This document shows positions 1 to 11,000 of a DNA stretch of 64,000 nt, one piece after another. Source of the DNA: Phlebopus portentosus (Eukaryota > Basidiomycota > Agaricomycetes > Boletales > Boletinellaceae); the NCBI GenBank assembly GCA_037892935.1, contig JAYXKI010000010.1, forward strand, positions 1,240,001 to 1,304,000. The letters are read 5' to 3'. The notes under the pieces were generated by a model that was not told the origin of the DNA, ran no database searches, and saw only the letters and a program-made list of their open reading frames with translations. A program made the position numbers and the translations under genes. Numbering within the stretch: the first letter of the stretch is position 1; each line of letters begins with the position of its first letter.

Positions 1-2004
1 AGCTAATTGGCAAAGAGAGTATCAGCCTTGACAACGAAGAACTTATCCCGGAAGACCCGTTTCAAGACGGAGATCCTGATGAGAGGGATTATGAGGGCTA
101 CATGGGAAATGTTTGTTTGTTCCTTCTATACAATTTTCAGGTTACTGAGCATACAATTTAGTATCCCGGAGATGTCCAATATTGTAATGCATAGCTATCC
201 TGCTATCTGGCCTCAATTTGTTATCTAACGTATTGACAGGGTATCGTCGAGCCGTCGTTGTGCTTTACCTTGGAGAAAATTCACATGAATTACTCCTTCA
301 CGCGGGAGGTGCTGCTTACGCCATGTTACAGCTGAGGTTACGGGACATTGATCAGCCTTCTTCACTGGATTGCCTGTTTGCAAATTATGTCATAGGGAAT
401 TTCAACTCTTCTAATGCGCATCATGGCAAGGAACGGGAATGGCTTTCTTACATGTTTGCGCTTGCTTTACGATGGAAGGATTCAGAGATGTGGCTTAAAA
501 TTGCTTCGAGGATCGGGCCTCAACAGAACTTTAATTTGATCGGTGAGGAGAGGCTTAATGCCGCATGGGAGGCCTTTGGCTTCGATACGTTGCGTCCTTT
601 GTGAGCCATGCAATGTCTGATACCGTCCGTAATCATATTTCCTGATGCACCATTTAGCTTTCAGAGCGCCATGGCTCAATGCCCTAATTTGACAACCCAG
701 ATGACAATGCTCGACAGTGTACTGCGCAGTGCTAAAAGTGAAGACGACAGGACCAGGGTATCTATGTGGTGCGACGAGCAGAAAGTGCTGGCCCTCACGC
801 ACATGAAAACGCCCGTGGAACAGGATGTACCGACACTTATCAATGTGCTGAAGTCCAAAGGGGTTCAGTTTTTCGCTGATACGTACGTTGTACCGAAGCT
901 CTGTGGAATGTGCACTCACGAGTCTACCGTAGTATTCGACCACAGTTTTCGCGGCATCGACCTTCGTTTAAATTTCTCTTGGTTTTTGTTGAAGCACTGC
1001 GCAAAGAGAAAGAACAGCTTGCAAAACATCCGGCTGCAGACTTGACGTACAAGCAGGCAGTTGAGTTCTGCTTGACGTCAGCAATCGGCCAGTGGAAAGT
1101 TGCTGAGGTCTCCCAATATCCATACGCACCTTACGGTCAACCGATAAATAGGCAACAGCCTTCGTCGAGCTTCTCCCGGATAAAAGAAGTTGGCGAGATG
1201 TGCCTCTTGACAGAGCAGATGGAAGCCTGCAAAGTGCTTCTGGAATCACTTATCAAAGACAAGGCCGATATCAGTGCGAAATTCAAGGATTATTTTATTC
1301 CATTGGTTCCCGTGTTACGACGTTTACTCAACTCGAGCAATGTTCCGCTGAACTGTTATCCATTCGGCGATTTCTTTCGTTACGTTATTGAAACCTTCTT
1401 GATTGACATGCTGGGGGCCAAAACTGGGAAAATGCGCACTAGTCCTGTTCGAAAAGTCGGCTGTGGTTGCATGTATTGCCAAGACTTGGATACTTTCTTG
1501 CTTTCGGTGCAGGACAAGAAAGTATTTAGATACAGGCAGGAGCATCGCAGACATATGGAGCAGAGGCTTTACCACGTCCAAGACTTAGCAACCTTCAGAA
1601 CTATTCCGAGCGGCAGTCCTCATGGACTCGAGGTGACCAAGCATGCGGAGGTTGTTGCAATGCAGACCTGGGAAGGAAGGCAGAAGGCCGCCCGAAATTT
1701 CTTAGCCAGTTTTGGAGGGGATGGAGCCCTAAAGCTCATCATGGGTCCCGGATTCACGGACGTCTCCCTAGCAATTTCAGGGGACAAGCCGTATTCGAAC
1801 GTCGGAAAGCCGTACGAATCGACAGCTCTTACGGCAGGACAATCAGATCAGATTACACAGGCAACCTCGTCAAATAGTGCGGAGCCTGCCCGTGAATTAC
1901 ATCCGCCGCTAAGTGCGAGCACCGAGCAGCCTGCGGGTGCAAATATTACCGCAGGAACGAAAAGAACTTATCTCGGGTTTATCGATCTATCTGATTCTCC
2001 TTGA
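1..2004 (+). CDS. 3' part of a fungal-specific large protein (N-terminus outside window)
   Basis: The gene enters from the left edge, so start and N-terminal domain are missing. A good exon model is 3-114, 240-600, 658-886 and 946-2004, all joins in frame with GT..AG introns of 57-125 bases. The first join gives DYEGYMGNVWYRRAVVVLYL, a segment I recall from fungal proteins that carry a prolyl-4-hydroxylase-like 2OG-Fe(II) oxygenase domain upstream; that domain cannot be seen here. The middle is helical and charged. Two cysteine-rich spots occur (CGCMYCQDL and an earlier MWCDEQ). The C-terminal 100 residues are Ser/Thr/Pro/Ala-rich and probably disordered. A damaged copy of the last third lies at 4990-5756, and the 3' flank is also copied. 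The function is unknown. I am confident it is coding, less so about the family link. Confidence 0.7.
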
Positions 2005-3383
2005 ACTTGATATGACTGAATTAAACTATGCTAATCCTAATATCTCTGGCTCAGTCTTTCTTCGGTAAGAACTCAATCTCCTATTTTCTCATCGGTACAT
2101 AAAGCACTTACGACTATTGCGTGGACAGAACCGACCTACATGTGAGGTCTCCCTACTAGCGTCTTGTCCATGTTCGGTTTCTGCGCTTCGTCTGACGCAC
2201 ACGTTAGCACTCATTCATAATCGTCCTTTCTGGCCAAAAAATCCTTACCTTCGTTAATATCTCCACTATAATTCACATGTCGTGACATTTATCACTATGA
2301 CGTTTTTACAAAAGCATCCATTCCTGATTACTCTAATCTATACAAGCACATAAAGCAAGGAAGATAGCCATGACCTAGGTAGAAAATTCGTGTCGTTGGC
2401 CGGGCTTGCAACATTAGTACATATGCTTTAAAAGCAAAGGAGTATTATACATAAGTACACGGCCTCTACTTATGACTCTAGGCCTTTCTGTGCGTTATGT
2501 ACCAAGCAGAGAAGAGAAGGCAAGCGATATACCATAATCGCGCGTGGGGTGGATTCCGGATTTCGCCGCCGCAAGAACCAGGTCAAAGAGTTCCAGTAGC
2601 ATTCATTCTTAGAATAAGCATTTCTGCAACGGTACATCCTCCGCAATATCAATGGACTTGTCATCATCCGATCCGTCAGACCCGTCTACCAGCACTCAAT
2701 TGTATTGTCCCATTCTGCACGCCATCCGCAAGATGCTTCGGCCAGTCGCGTTTCTGCGTTGCTCCGTTGAGTCGCGTCATGTGTGCCCGTAAGAGATGTG
2801 GAATTTGTTTACGGATACAACGCAGTCGGAAATCGGCAAAAGAGTTTTTATTGGGCAAGTCGGTATAGACCTCGTAGTACCGTGTTCATCACTCATGTTT
2901 GATCAACAACTGGCTGAAGAGGTTCTTTTATTGGGGAAGTTGCGTTCAGTGTACTGTCGAGTTGAGCGCATTTCATGAATTCAACAATGGTAGCATCTGG
3001 GACTATATGTATAAGTGGTGTGAAGAAGGGCTGCTCGACATGATCAGAGATATCGAAAAAGATGGATTGCTCATTTGTGATATCATACAGAGCACATCTC
3101 TACAATGCAAGAGAACAACAATTGTTGTCTTCCGTCAAAGGAACACTCTATAGAAAACCTTCATAATCTGTTATCTAGGTCATTTTATGAAGTTTAGAAA
3201 TATTTGATCGGAATTCCGGACAAGCGCATGCATATTTTCATGGATGAATCATGCCAGAAGAATCCGAATTGGACAGAATCGAAGCTTGCTTGCCCGAAAC
3301 AATTGCCTGCAGCAATTTCCTAAAGCACTGCGGACGAGGACCTTTGACCAATAACTTCATAATGAGAAGTACAAGCCTAACTC
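2005..3383. other. intergenic stretch without a supported gene
   Basis: Only short open frames occur, the best at 2796-2978 and 2899-3153 on the plus strand. They overlap in different frames, have no recognisable domain and no convincing splice joins. The first 500 bases are the 3' flank of the preceding gene, part of which is repeated near 6200-6430. The rest may hold decayed gene remnants. Confidence 0.5.
2300..2500 (+). repeat. left copy of duplicated 3'-flanking block
   Basis: This non-coding block resembles 6203-6430. Shared landmarks in the same order are a CTCTAATCT-CACAAGCA stretch, TAGTGTCGTT or CGTGTCGTTG, GGCTTGCAA, GCAAAGGAGTAT and a CCTNTCTGTGC-like end. Together with the coding similarity it shows that the duplicated unit ran from inside the first gene into its downstream DNA. 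Confidence 0.65.
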
Positions 3384-4390
3384 CTAGTCGTCTTTTGGGT
3401 CTTCAGGTTCAGATTCTTGAGAATCTTGTACGCCAATAGAAGAAACGTATTTCTGTATGTTTTCTTCTGCTGTGCCATCCCAGCCCATGCCTTCCATTTT
3501 GCACGCCTTCCACGATGGCGAAGCACGAGTTGCCGCGAGAATTTCAGCAATAACGTCTGCGTTCAGTGTTATCCTGCGTCCCAGGCAAAGTGTCGCCTGT
3601 TCCCATTGTCGCTCTCCAAGTCTCAAGTCTGAGGCAGTGGTCGCGCAGAAACATTACCGCTCCTGCTTCCCGGAGGAGCACGACGGTTGAAAGAATCCGA
3701 CACATCGTTGTATACCCCGCCAGCAGAAATCCACTGTTGCCAAGGGATGTCATCGGGAAGGTCAATGCCTGAAGGCCGGAAAGGATGTCGTCCGCGAACG
3801 CGCATCTCATGGATGATGAATAGAGAAGGGAACGGCGCATAGCGATCTCTGTTGTCAAGCGCAATGGCTTTACCGTGGAATTCCTGAAAGTCTTCATCAC
3901 GGGAATGGTTGATGAAACAAACTTGCGAACCTGTTTCCTGAGAATAATTGACCAGAGCAAAAGATGAAAAGAACTCACATCGGGGAGAAAACGTATAAAG
4001 AAATGGTATTCATCAAATGAACAGTTATGGTTCCTACACATGAGAAGGCCATCGCGCGGTTCATGTTCTGTACGTTCTTTCGTCTCTTCAGGAAGCCAAT
4101 CGCGCCTCTTGAGACCGATCCACTATGTCTGACATCAGATTCATATCAGAAAAGGAGATAAAATTTACAGTTTCTGGTTCTGACTTTGGGATAATGTAGC
4201 AAAGTTCGAGACTTGTCCTTATCCCACATATGACACACCGATTCCGTCCAAGGAACTTGTCGCGCTCATTTATTCCAGCAATGAATGCCGTTGTCCTCGA
4301 TAAGTCTGAAAATTCACGCTGTTCCCAACCGAACCCATCAGGTGGCCCGCCTGGTATAAGTGGAAGTTGGAACGTAGGCAGAGGCGCCAT
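3384..4390 (-). CDS. HNH-nuclease-like protein of the basidiomycete type
   Basis: Exon 1 is 4390-4169 (74 codons, starting MAPLPTFQLPLIPGGPPDGF). Exon 2 is 4122-3979 and exon 3 starts at 3937; both joins are phase 0 with GT..AG ends. The joined protein shows RCVICG, CYIIPKSE, then EHEPRDGLLMCRNHNCSFDEY and, in exon 3, EFHGKAIALDNRDRYAPFPS and MRVRGRHPFRP. The paired Cys/His positions with HEPRDGLLM..NHNCSFD fit the HNH_2-type fold I recall from many Agaricomycete proteins, which may bind a metal and cut nucleic acid. The last part (IAEILAAT to the acidic SEPEDPKDD end, stop 3384) is clearly the family's C-terminus but lies in another frame. Joining it needs a 29-base intron or a frameshift near 3640, which I could not settle. 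Cellular role unknown. It lies between the two copies of the duplicated gene, on the opposite strand. Confidence 0.75.
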
Positions 4391-4453
4391 GATAGTGAAC
4401 GTTGCGTGGGTGCCGAGCGCTGATTAAGCGCCGGTCGCTTAGGTCATCGGTCT

Positions 4454-4790
4454 CTGACCACCATGATCTAAGTTTCCGATCTTAGACGAGAATGGATCTT
4501 ATGTGTTTACATTAGGCGCTACGCTGAAGGATTCGAAAATGTGACAATTGTGCTTCAAAGATCGGATCTGAACAAGAATTAAATTTGATTGCGTAAGCTT
4601 CAATGACACTCTGTGTCCTTTGTAAGTGATATGGCGACTGAGATCGTACATATTCCCGCATAAGCTCCAGCTCACAGGACGGTCACATAGCCAGCCCATC
4701 TCGCCGTCACTCGCATTATTGACTATCGCCGGTGTCTACAGTAACTTCTGGAGTATGCAAGTTTCCATTACAAACGATCATGGTGGTCAG
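4454..4790. mobile_element. candidate small non-autonomous inverted-repeat element
   Basis: A perfect 15-base inverted repeat, CTGACCACCATGATC at 4454-4468 and GATCATGGTGGTCAG at 4776-4790, bounds 337 bases without a convincing ORF. This looks like a MITE-style element, but the flanks (CGGTCT and TGTATC) show no clear target-site duplication, so it could also be a chance pair or an old insertion. It lies just upstream of the broken gene copy. Confidence 0.35.
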
Positions 4791-4989
4791 TGTATCCAGA
4801 GAACTTTGATGGAGGTATGTCATACCCATTCTTTTTTATTAGTATTGCAAAATTTGACCATACACCCAACGGTAAGATTTCGGTGAGTGGTGTCTCACTT
4901 TGAAACAAAAGAGGCAAATTTCTTATTCAAATCCGAGATTTCTTACCATTTTCAGCCCGTAAAAATATACGCCGTATACGCCATACCTT

Positions 4990-5756
4990 CTATTCCACTG
5001 GATAGTTATCCATTCGAGGACTTCTTCCGCTACCTGATCGAGGCGTGCTTGGTGTACGTGCTCGGCTCACGAGATGGCACAGCACACCATGAATTAGTGC
5101 GAAAGATCGTTTTCTCGATTGTACGTACTGTCAGGACTTGATCAGATTCCTGTTTTCCGAGCAGGAAAAAATTTTCAGATACAGGCTGGAATATCGCGAA
5201 CGTATGGAGGGGGAAGGAGGGTGGGGGAAGGGGGTTGCTGGAGGCTCAAGATCTGGTGTCCTTCAGAACCATTCGAAATGGTAGTCCTCATGGGCTCGAG
5301 GTGACCAAGCATGCGGACTTTGCTGAAACGCAGACCTGGGAAAGGCGACAAAAGGCTGCTCAAAAGTTCCTAAGCAGCCTTGGTGGGTACGCATCCAGAA
5401 ACTCTCCATGGGTGCAAGATTGGAGGATGTCTGGGCGGCTTTCTGAGGAGAGAAGCCAATATTCAGGTGATATAAAGCCGTATACATATTCGACTTTGCC
5501 CACGCTGGAAAAAAGACAAACCGACATGCCCTTCGAGCCATACGAAACCTGCAGGGTTCCACCACTGTTTCCGGGCGTGAAGGCGCTTTGGAACTCCGGC
5601 ATTACTCCTGGTATCAAGCCCTGGCCATCTGGTTTTCTAGCGGTCTCCAGACCTTTTGGTTTTGCAGCGGTTCCTGGTTCATTTGGTTCTCCAGCAATTC
5701 CCAGGCCGTTCGATTCTTCAGCAGTTCCCGGACCATTTGGTTCTCCATGGAATTAA
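4990..5756 (+). pseudogene. degenerate tandem copy of the first gene's C-terminal third
   Basis: The copy starts near IPLDSYPFEDFFRYLIEACL (compare VPLNCYPFGDFFRYVIETFL in the first gene). It continues in another frame as CTYCQDLIRFLFSEQEKIFR (compare CMYCQDLDTFLLSVQDKKVF), then changes frame again at a G-rich tract around 5200-5235, and resumes as LVSFRTIRNGSPHGLEVTKH (compare LATFRTIPSGSPHGLEVTKH). No start or upstream exons were found. The two frame changes and the missing 5' part mark it as a pseudogene, although a rescued short transcript cannot be excluded. Its tail (about 5620-5756) differs from the parent: it holds a degenerate 9-10-residue repeat rich in Pro, Phe, Gly and Ser. The stop is at 5756. 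Confidence 0.75.
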
Positions 5757-6499
5757 TATTGACACGAGTCAATAGCTATGTACTTATGTCTCGCTCGGCT
5801 TTTCTTTCTTGGTGCTCAATGTCCTCTGTTCTCAATGATTTCCATGGAGCGCCAAGGACTGTTCTCACCTAACCTGGAACTCTGATGCAGATCTTATTGC
5901 AGTCTCATCTTGTTGTTTGTACTCATGTACTGCTTCTGAGCTTCTGTACGACGTTCTGTTCATAATAAGGACCACTATTTTTCGTTCATACCGTGCGACC
6001 GCTAGACTCACTGTAATTGTACAAAGTTGAGCGTCTTGGTGTCATCAATCGACCTCTGAATCTTCGAGTCCGCGAACAATAGACGTCAGACAGTTCTTCG
6101 TTGTTCTAATTTTACCTACCAAGAAAGTTTACGAAGCGCCCTTCAAGTCGACTCGCACAGTAACTGTATCTTCCTGATCGTCAAGACTTGCTACTCCATT
6201 TACTCTTTACCAAAGTATCCATACCGATTCCTCTAATCTCCACAAGCATATCAAACAAAGTATAAGGGTACAAAGCAATAGGCTAGGGAGAAGCATTAGT
6301 GTCGTTAACCAGGCTTGCAATATTACTACGTATGTTTCAGAGCAAAGGAGTATAAGTATGTATCCACGCACGGAATGAAGAGAAGAAAATGTGATGACCT
6401 CCGGAAGTCTAGACTTTCCCCTGTGCTGATAATCAAGATGTGAAAGATAAAAAGAAACGATAGTTGAACAAGCGAAAGAAGCGAGATCGCAAAGCGAAT
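5757..6499. other. intergenic, contains the right copy of the duplicated flank
   Basis: No supported gene. The last 300 bases contain the counterpart of 2300-2500. The end abuts the stop codon of the minus-strand gene that follows. Confidence 0.5.
6203..6430 (+). repeat. right copy of duplicated 3'-flanking block
   Basis: It is colinear with 2300-2500, with many substitutions and small indels, so the duplication is old. It runs up to the 3' end of the next gene on the minus strand. Confidence 0.65.
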
Positions 6500-7828
6500 T
6501 TAAGACTTCGCCATGATAGCTTGGGCCTTCATACCGGCGTCCGCAAGTGCCAGTTCGAATGCCCGTAGGTGTTCCTCTGTAATCCGTTTAGCATTGAAGC
6601 GCTTTCCGCCATTCGGCGACGGTAAGCCCTCCGAAATAAGCTTGTCGACATCCGTAAGACCTGCCTCCCAGCGCTCGATCTTAATCCGGCTTTGCTCAGC
6701 GCTATCCCACTCCGCTCGCCATCCGCCGAGCTTGTTCTTGAGCGCCCGGATTTTCCGCCCAGCGTCTGCGTTAGCTGCGCCGTTCACTTGTGCGTGTTCT
6801 GAGATGGCCGTTAGAGAGCTTGCGAGTGTTGTTGTCAGTGTTCGGACGTGTACGAGCTCTGGCACTATTCTAGCGACAGTTGGAGGGCCAGTGGCTGGCG
6901 GAGGCGGAACGACGAATGAATCCTTCATTGGTGAAGCTATATCGAGCTCGTCGTTTAGCATGTCGTCTTCACCATCTCCAAGCGTATTGTAATCTGGGTT
7001 CATCTCCCAGTCGACGGATGAAGCGCGCTGATGAGACCCGACTTCCTCCTGAATCGGTTCCAAGGGGCCACCATTCGGCCGCGAAGCTGTTTCTATAGGT
7101 CCTGCCTTGTCTAGCAATCCCTCCACTTCCACCAAGGGCTCTAGTATCCCAAGAACGTCGTTTCCATTCACTTCTCCCGCAATCTTCCTGAATTCCCTCT
7201 CGTACTCCAACAATTCTCGGACCTGCCCCTCTCTATCCCGAGCCGAGTCATTTATATGTCTAATAATATCGGACGCGTATTTCTCAATTGATTGCTGAGA
7301 AGGAAGATATGACGAGTCAGAGTCTATGCGTCGTAGTTGAGTTAGGAATTTGTCTGTTGATTCAAGATCGCGTGCGAGGATGTCCATTGGATCTTGTTGC
7401 TGTTGTTTTGCCTGCGGCTTACTTGAAGAAGCAGCAGATCCGAAATGCGCTTCAAGGCCATTGGCAGTCGGCTCGTCCACAAGCGTCGGTGTTCGTGCGC
7501 CTTCAGCAGCTTCGCCGTCATCGCATCCATTAATCTCATCAGCGAGAGAATTTCCTGCTGCGCTAGGTATTTGTGGTTGCTCATCAATCCCTTCCGCCCC
7601 TTCGTCGAATTCAATCCCAAATTCCTCCTGCAGCATCTTCGAGCCTGCGCTAGGCTCGGGCATGAGGGCAACAGCGAGCTCGTGTGCGAGAGAGTGCATT
7701 CCAGAACCACCACCACCGGCGTCTCCGCCGTTACCACCGTCCAGCTCCTGACCCAACGTAGCCATTGACTTTCGACCTCCTCTCATTGTCCCCGATGATA
7801 CCCTTCGCGTGCCGTTGCGATAACTCAT
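6500..7828 (-). CDS. hypothetical coiled-coil, low-complexity protein
   Basis: A single open frame runs to the stop at 6500. I place the start at 7828 (MSYRNGTRRVS, 442 residues). The frame stays open 51 codons upstream, but that extension looks like 5' leader. The N-terminal 90 residues are Gly/Ser/Arg-rich with a run of Gly. Residues about 95-155 are acidic. A QQQQ stretch precedes DPMDILARDLESTDKFLTQL, the start of a helical, probably coiled-coil region containing REGQVRELLEYEREFRKIAG. A Pro-rich linker and a second helical segment (RKIRALKNKLGGWRAEWDSA) lead to the C-terminus. No enzyme motif, signal peptide or membrane segment is visible. I do not recognise the family. The long intronless frame and its ordered helices support a real gene. 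Confidence 0.75.
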   Translation of the reverse strand: MSYRNGTRRVSSGTMRGGRKSMATLGQELDGGNGGDAGGGGSGMHSLAHELAVALMPEPSAGSKMLQEEFGIEFDEGAEGIDEQPQIPSAAGNSLADEINGCDDGEAAEGARTPTLVDEPTANGLEAHFGSAASSSKPQAKQQQQDPMDILARDLESTDKFLTQLRRIDSDSSYLPSQQSIEKYASDIIRHINDSARDREGQVRELLEYEREFRKIAGEVNGNDVLGILEPLVEVEGLLDKAGPIETASRPNGGPLEPIQEEVGSHQRASSVDWEMNPDYNTLGDGEDDMLNDELDIASPMKDSFVVPPPPATGPPTVARIVPELVHVRTLTTTLASSLTAISEHAQVNGAANADAGRKIRALKNKLGGWRAEWDSAEQSRIKIERWEAGLTDVDKLISEGLPSPNGGKRFNAKRITEEHLRAFELALADAGMKAQAIMAKS

Positions 7829-8065
7829 CTTATCGCTGAGCAATGCTGGCTTTGTACTTCTGAAGAGGTTATCGCGCACGGCCGTATTGTGGAGAGTAGG
7901 ATGGGTAAAGTGGCGAAGTGAATAGACGCGTCTTACATACGCGACGTGGCTATAGAATCCGTAGTTAGACACGCGACGCATTGAGTCATCTTTCCCTAAT
8001 CCAGCCTCTTTTCATCACAAGCATCAAGGCAAAAATAATAAATTACTACAAAAATAGTGTAAAAT

Positions 8066-11000
8066 CTATCTAGCTTCGAAGACGACCTTAGGAGCATTTT
8101 CGGAGTGCTGTTGGTCAGAAGCGAGTGCTCCGACGTATGGAACATGCGAGCTCATCAAAGTGACAATGTCCGTCTTTGTGACGATGCCGTCTAATTTTCC
8201 GAAACGCGTGAAGAAAATATACCGCATGTTCTACGAGGCCGAAATTCAGTCCGATCCATGGTCCATGAATAGGAAAAGACTTACCATTTTCTGAAACATC
8301 CGGACAACAAGCTCTTGAGGTATCTCTTTTCGTAATTGAATCACTGCTTCATCTACTAAGCCGGACAGATCGATGGTCGATGAATTTACCGCGCTCTTGA
8401 TAAATACGACCGTCTCGCTCATGCTTTCATCAGATAATAAGGGGTCTTTCTATAGCATGAGTTTCTAGAATCAACACAAGTTCGGGAGAAGGACTCACCG
8501 ATTGCTGCCTTCAACTTTGCTTTCGTCACGTATCCGATAAGCTCTCTGTCAGAGGCGGTGACGGGAAAGCCATGATAGTTGTAGTCCGTCACAAGACGTG
8601 CTACGAGGTTGATGTTGAGTTACTGTGTGAGACCATTCTTGAGTAAAGGATCACGCCACCTAACTCCCGTAAGCTGCAGCCATATGCATCGACAGTTACG
8701 AGACTTTCAAGAGGTATCATGACATTCGCGGCCGTCTCGCCCTTATCTCGATATTCGGCATAGGGTAACCAAGGGTATTTATGCAAAGCAATCCATCTTG
8801 AGTAAATTCCCTCCTTTCCAAATGCATCTGCGACCCATTTCGATACCATCACTGAGATCATTATTGGTAGCACATGAGACAAGGCGCCCGTTAACTAAGT
8901 AAGATAGATTAGCCACAGCGATATGAACGGAGAATGGGAATGTACCTCAAAGAGAATAACGACGAGCGAAACTAGCAAATGAAAGTGGTAAGCAAGGAAA
9001 ACCTCATGTCGGAATTAATTAATAAAACTATCGTACTCGTCATTCTTGTGACACCGCCGAGCATCGCAGAAGCACCGATTACGGCATAGAAGCCAGGATT
9101 TATGCATGGAACAAGAGGGTCTGGCGGGCAAGTCGAAAAGATCCAAAGATCCGGATAAGTACGGTGGATGCCTTGACTATTTGTTGCATTTAGCATGCTT
9201 GTTCTTCACTTATCACGACAACTCACACAATCAGGCCCATAGCTCGGCCGAGGCATGCGCCTATAGCTATTGTTGGCAAGAAAATACCTGCAGGGACCTG
9301 GCGGCTTCATCAGACCTGCAAATACAGCGGATAAAGAGTCTCAGTCTTACCATCATACCAAATGACCATGCAGTGAGCCCAATCTTGATCGCGGCAGTTA
9401 GGATAAGAAGGAAGATATTTTCGACCAGAGCATTAGGACTATAAAACCGATTAGAATCACTGGTATAGAAGGACGGAGTTTGTACGTACTTGCAGAGGCC
9501 GTGGTAGTCACCTTTTGAGATATCGCAGTCCTGGAAGAGGTTGGCCACCAATTCGGACGATTGCACTCTAGTCCAAAGTGAGTCAGCGCGATCTCAGATT
9601 GGGCCACAAGAAGGTAATCAACCTTAAGAACACTATCTGTAGAAGCATATGCATGAGGCCTTGTTCTTTCAACGAACCAAAATTAGACTCACCAGGTAAC
9701 TCACACCAGCCGTAAATGCAGTAGCGCCGACAACTTCGAGAATCGGATTGCCACGAAGGTAGCTATTATGACGGAACACAGCTGCGGCGACGTTCAGCCG
9801 TATCAGCAGAGCACCAAGCACTCCCTAGTATCAAAACCCTAAGATTTCTGCAGATTCAAAATGATAGTTACATACACCCATGACAGCTAAACATAACCAA
9901 GGTACCTGCAATACCACATTCAGATCATTACCCATTTAGAAAGAAAAAGAGTACATACGAGTTCAAAAGCTCGCCACGTATCACTCCCACTGGAGACTGC
10001 AAATAGCACAAGTTTCGAGGTACCGAATGGATCGACGTATTGGAGAGTCATAGCTGCAACTGCGGACGTGACGAAACCTTTCCACAAGACATCCGAGTCG
10101 TTTGCGAATACGTCGAGCTCCTCCAGACCGAAAAGCACACCGCCGAGTGGACTTCCGAAGGCCACACTGATCCCCGCAGCAGCCGCTGCAGCAAGGATAC
10201 GTCGCTTGAGAGCTGCGTAAAAGGTGATCATTGCAGTAGATGACGTGGAGGTGGGCAAGCCAACATACCTTCGTTCCGTATATGTTTCTTAAACATCTTG
10301 GATAGCAGAAAAGCCATACAACAAGAGACATGTACTAGAGGGCCCTTCAGACCCATATTAATAAAGTAGTACAGATCACCAAGCCAATAGTAACTTACCT
10401 CTTTGCCAACAGACAGACCCGACGCGACCGACAATACCAGCCCAAGGGACTTGATCAATAACGTCCATGGTCCAAGGAACTCGTCAAATACATATCCACC
10501 AAGAATCTGCGAATTCCTTCAGTAGCGGAAGTAGATCAGACTGGGAAAGAAAGCTCACAGCCTTGATCTCAGGAACTACAAATTTCGTTAGATAATGGTT
10601 AAGATTCAAATAGAAATCACGTACTTCCGGTATGGAACGCGCTGAAGGCGACAGTATTAGCATGAGTATCCTGAATCATTAAAATCCAATGCTCACTATG
10701 GCGCGTACGTCAGTACAAGAAATGCTGCGCTACTAGAGAAAGCAATCTACAAGACTATTCAATTGATGTACGTAGAAGATGGCATGGAACGCACGGCGAG
10801 AGAAATGTAAATGATTGCTTGTAAAAGAGAAGACACGAAGATGGTATGGACGCCGAACCACTGGCTCCATGATAGCCAGTCAGTACAGACCTCTCCAGCT
10901 GAAAACATTTCAGAGAAGGTATACGAACAAGTGCAACCGGTACACGCACGATCGATGCCGCTGCAGCACGCGACCTGGTTGTAGAAGAAACCATACGCGC

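Noticed and set aside
2796..3153. two overlapping short plus-strand frames
   Set aside because: They are in different frames with no plausible join or recognised motif. Kept only as a note for the intergenic entry.
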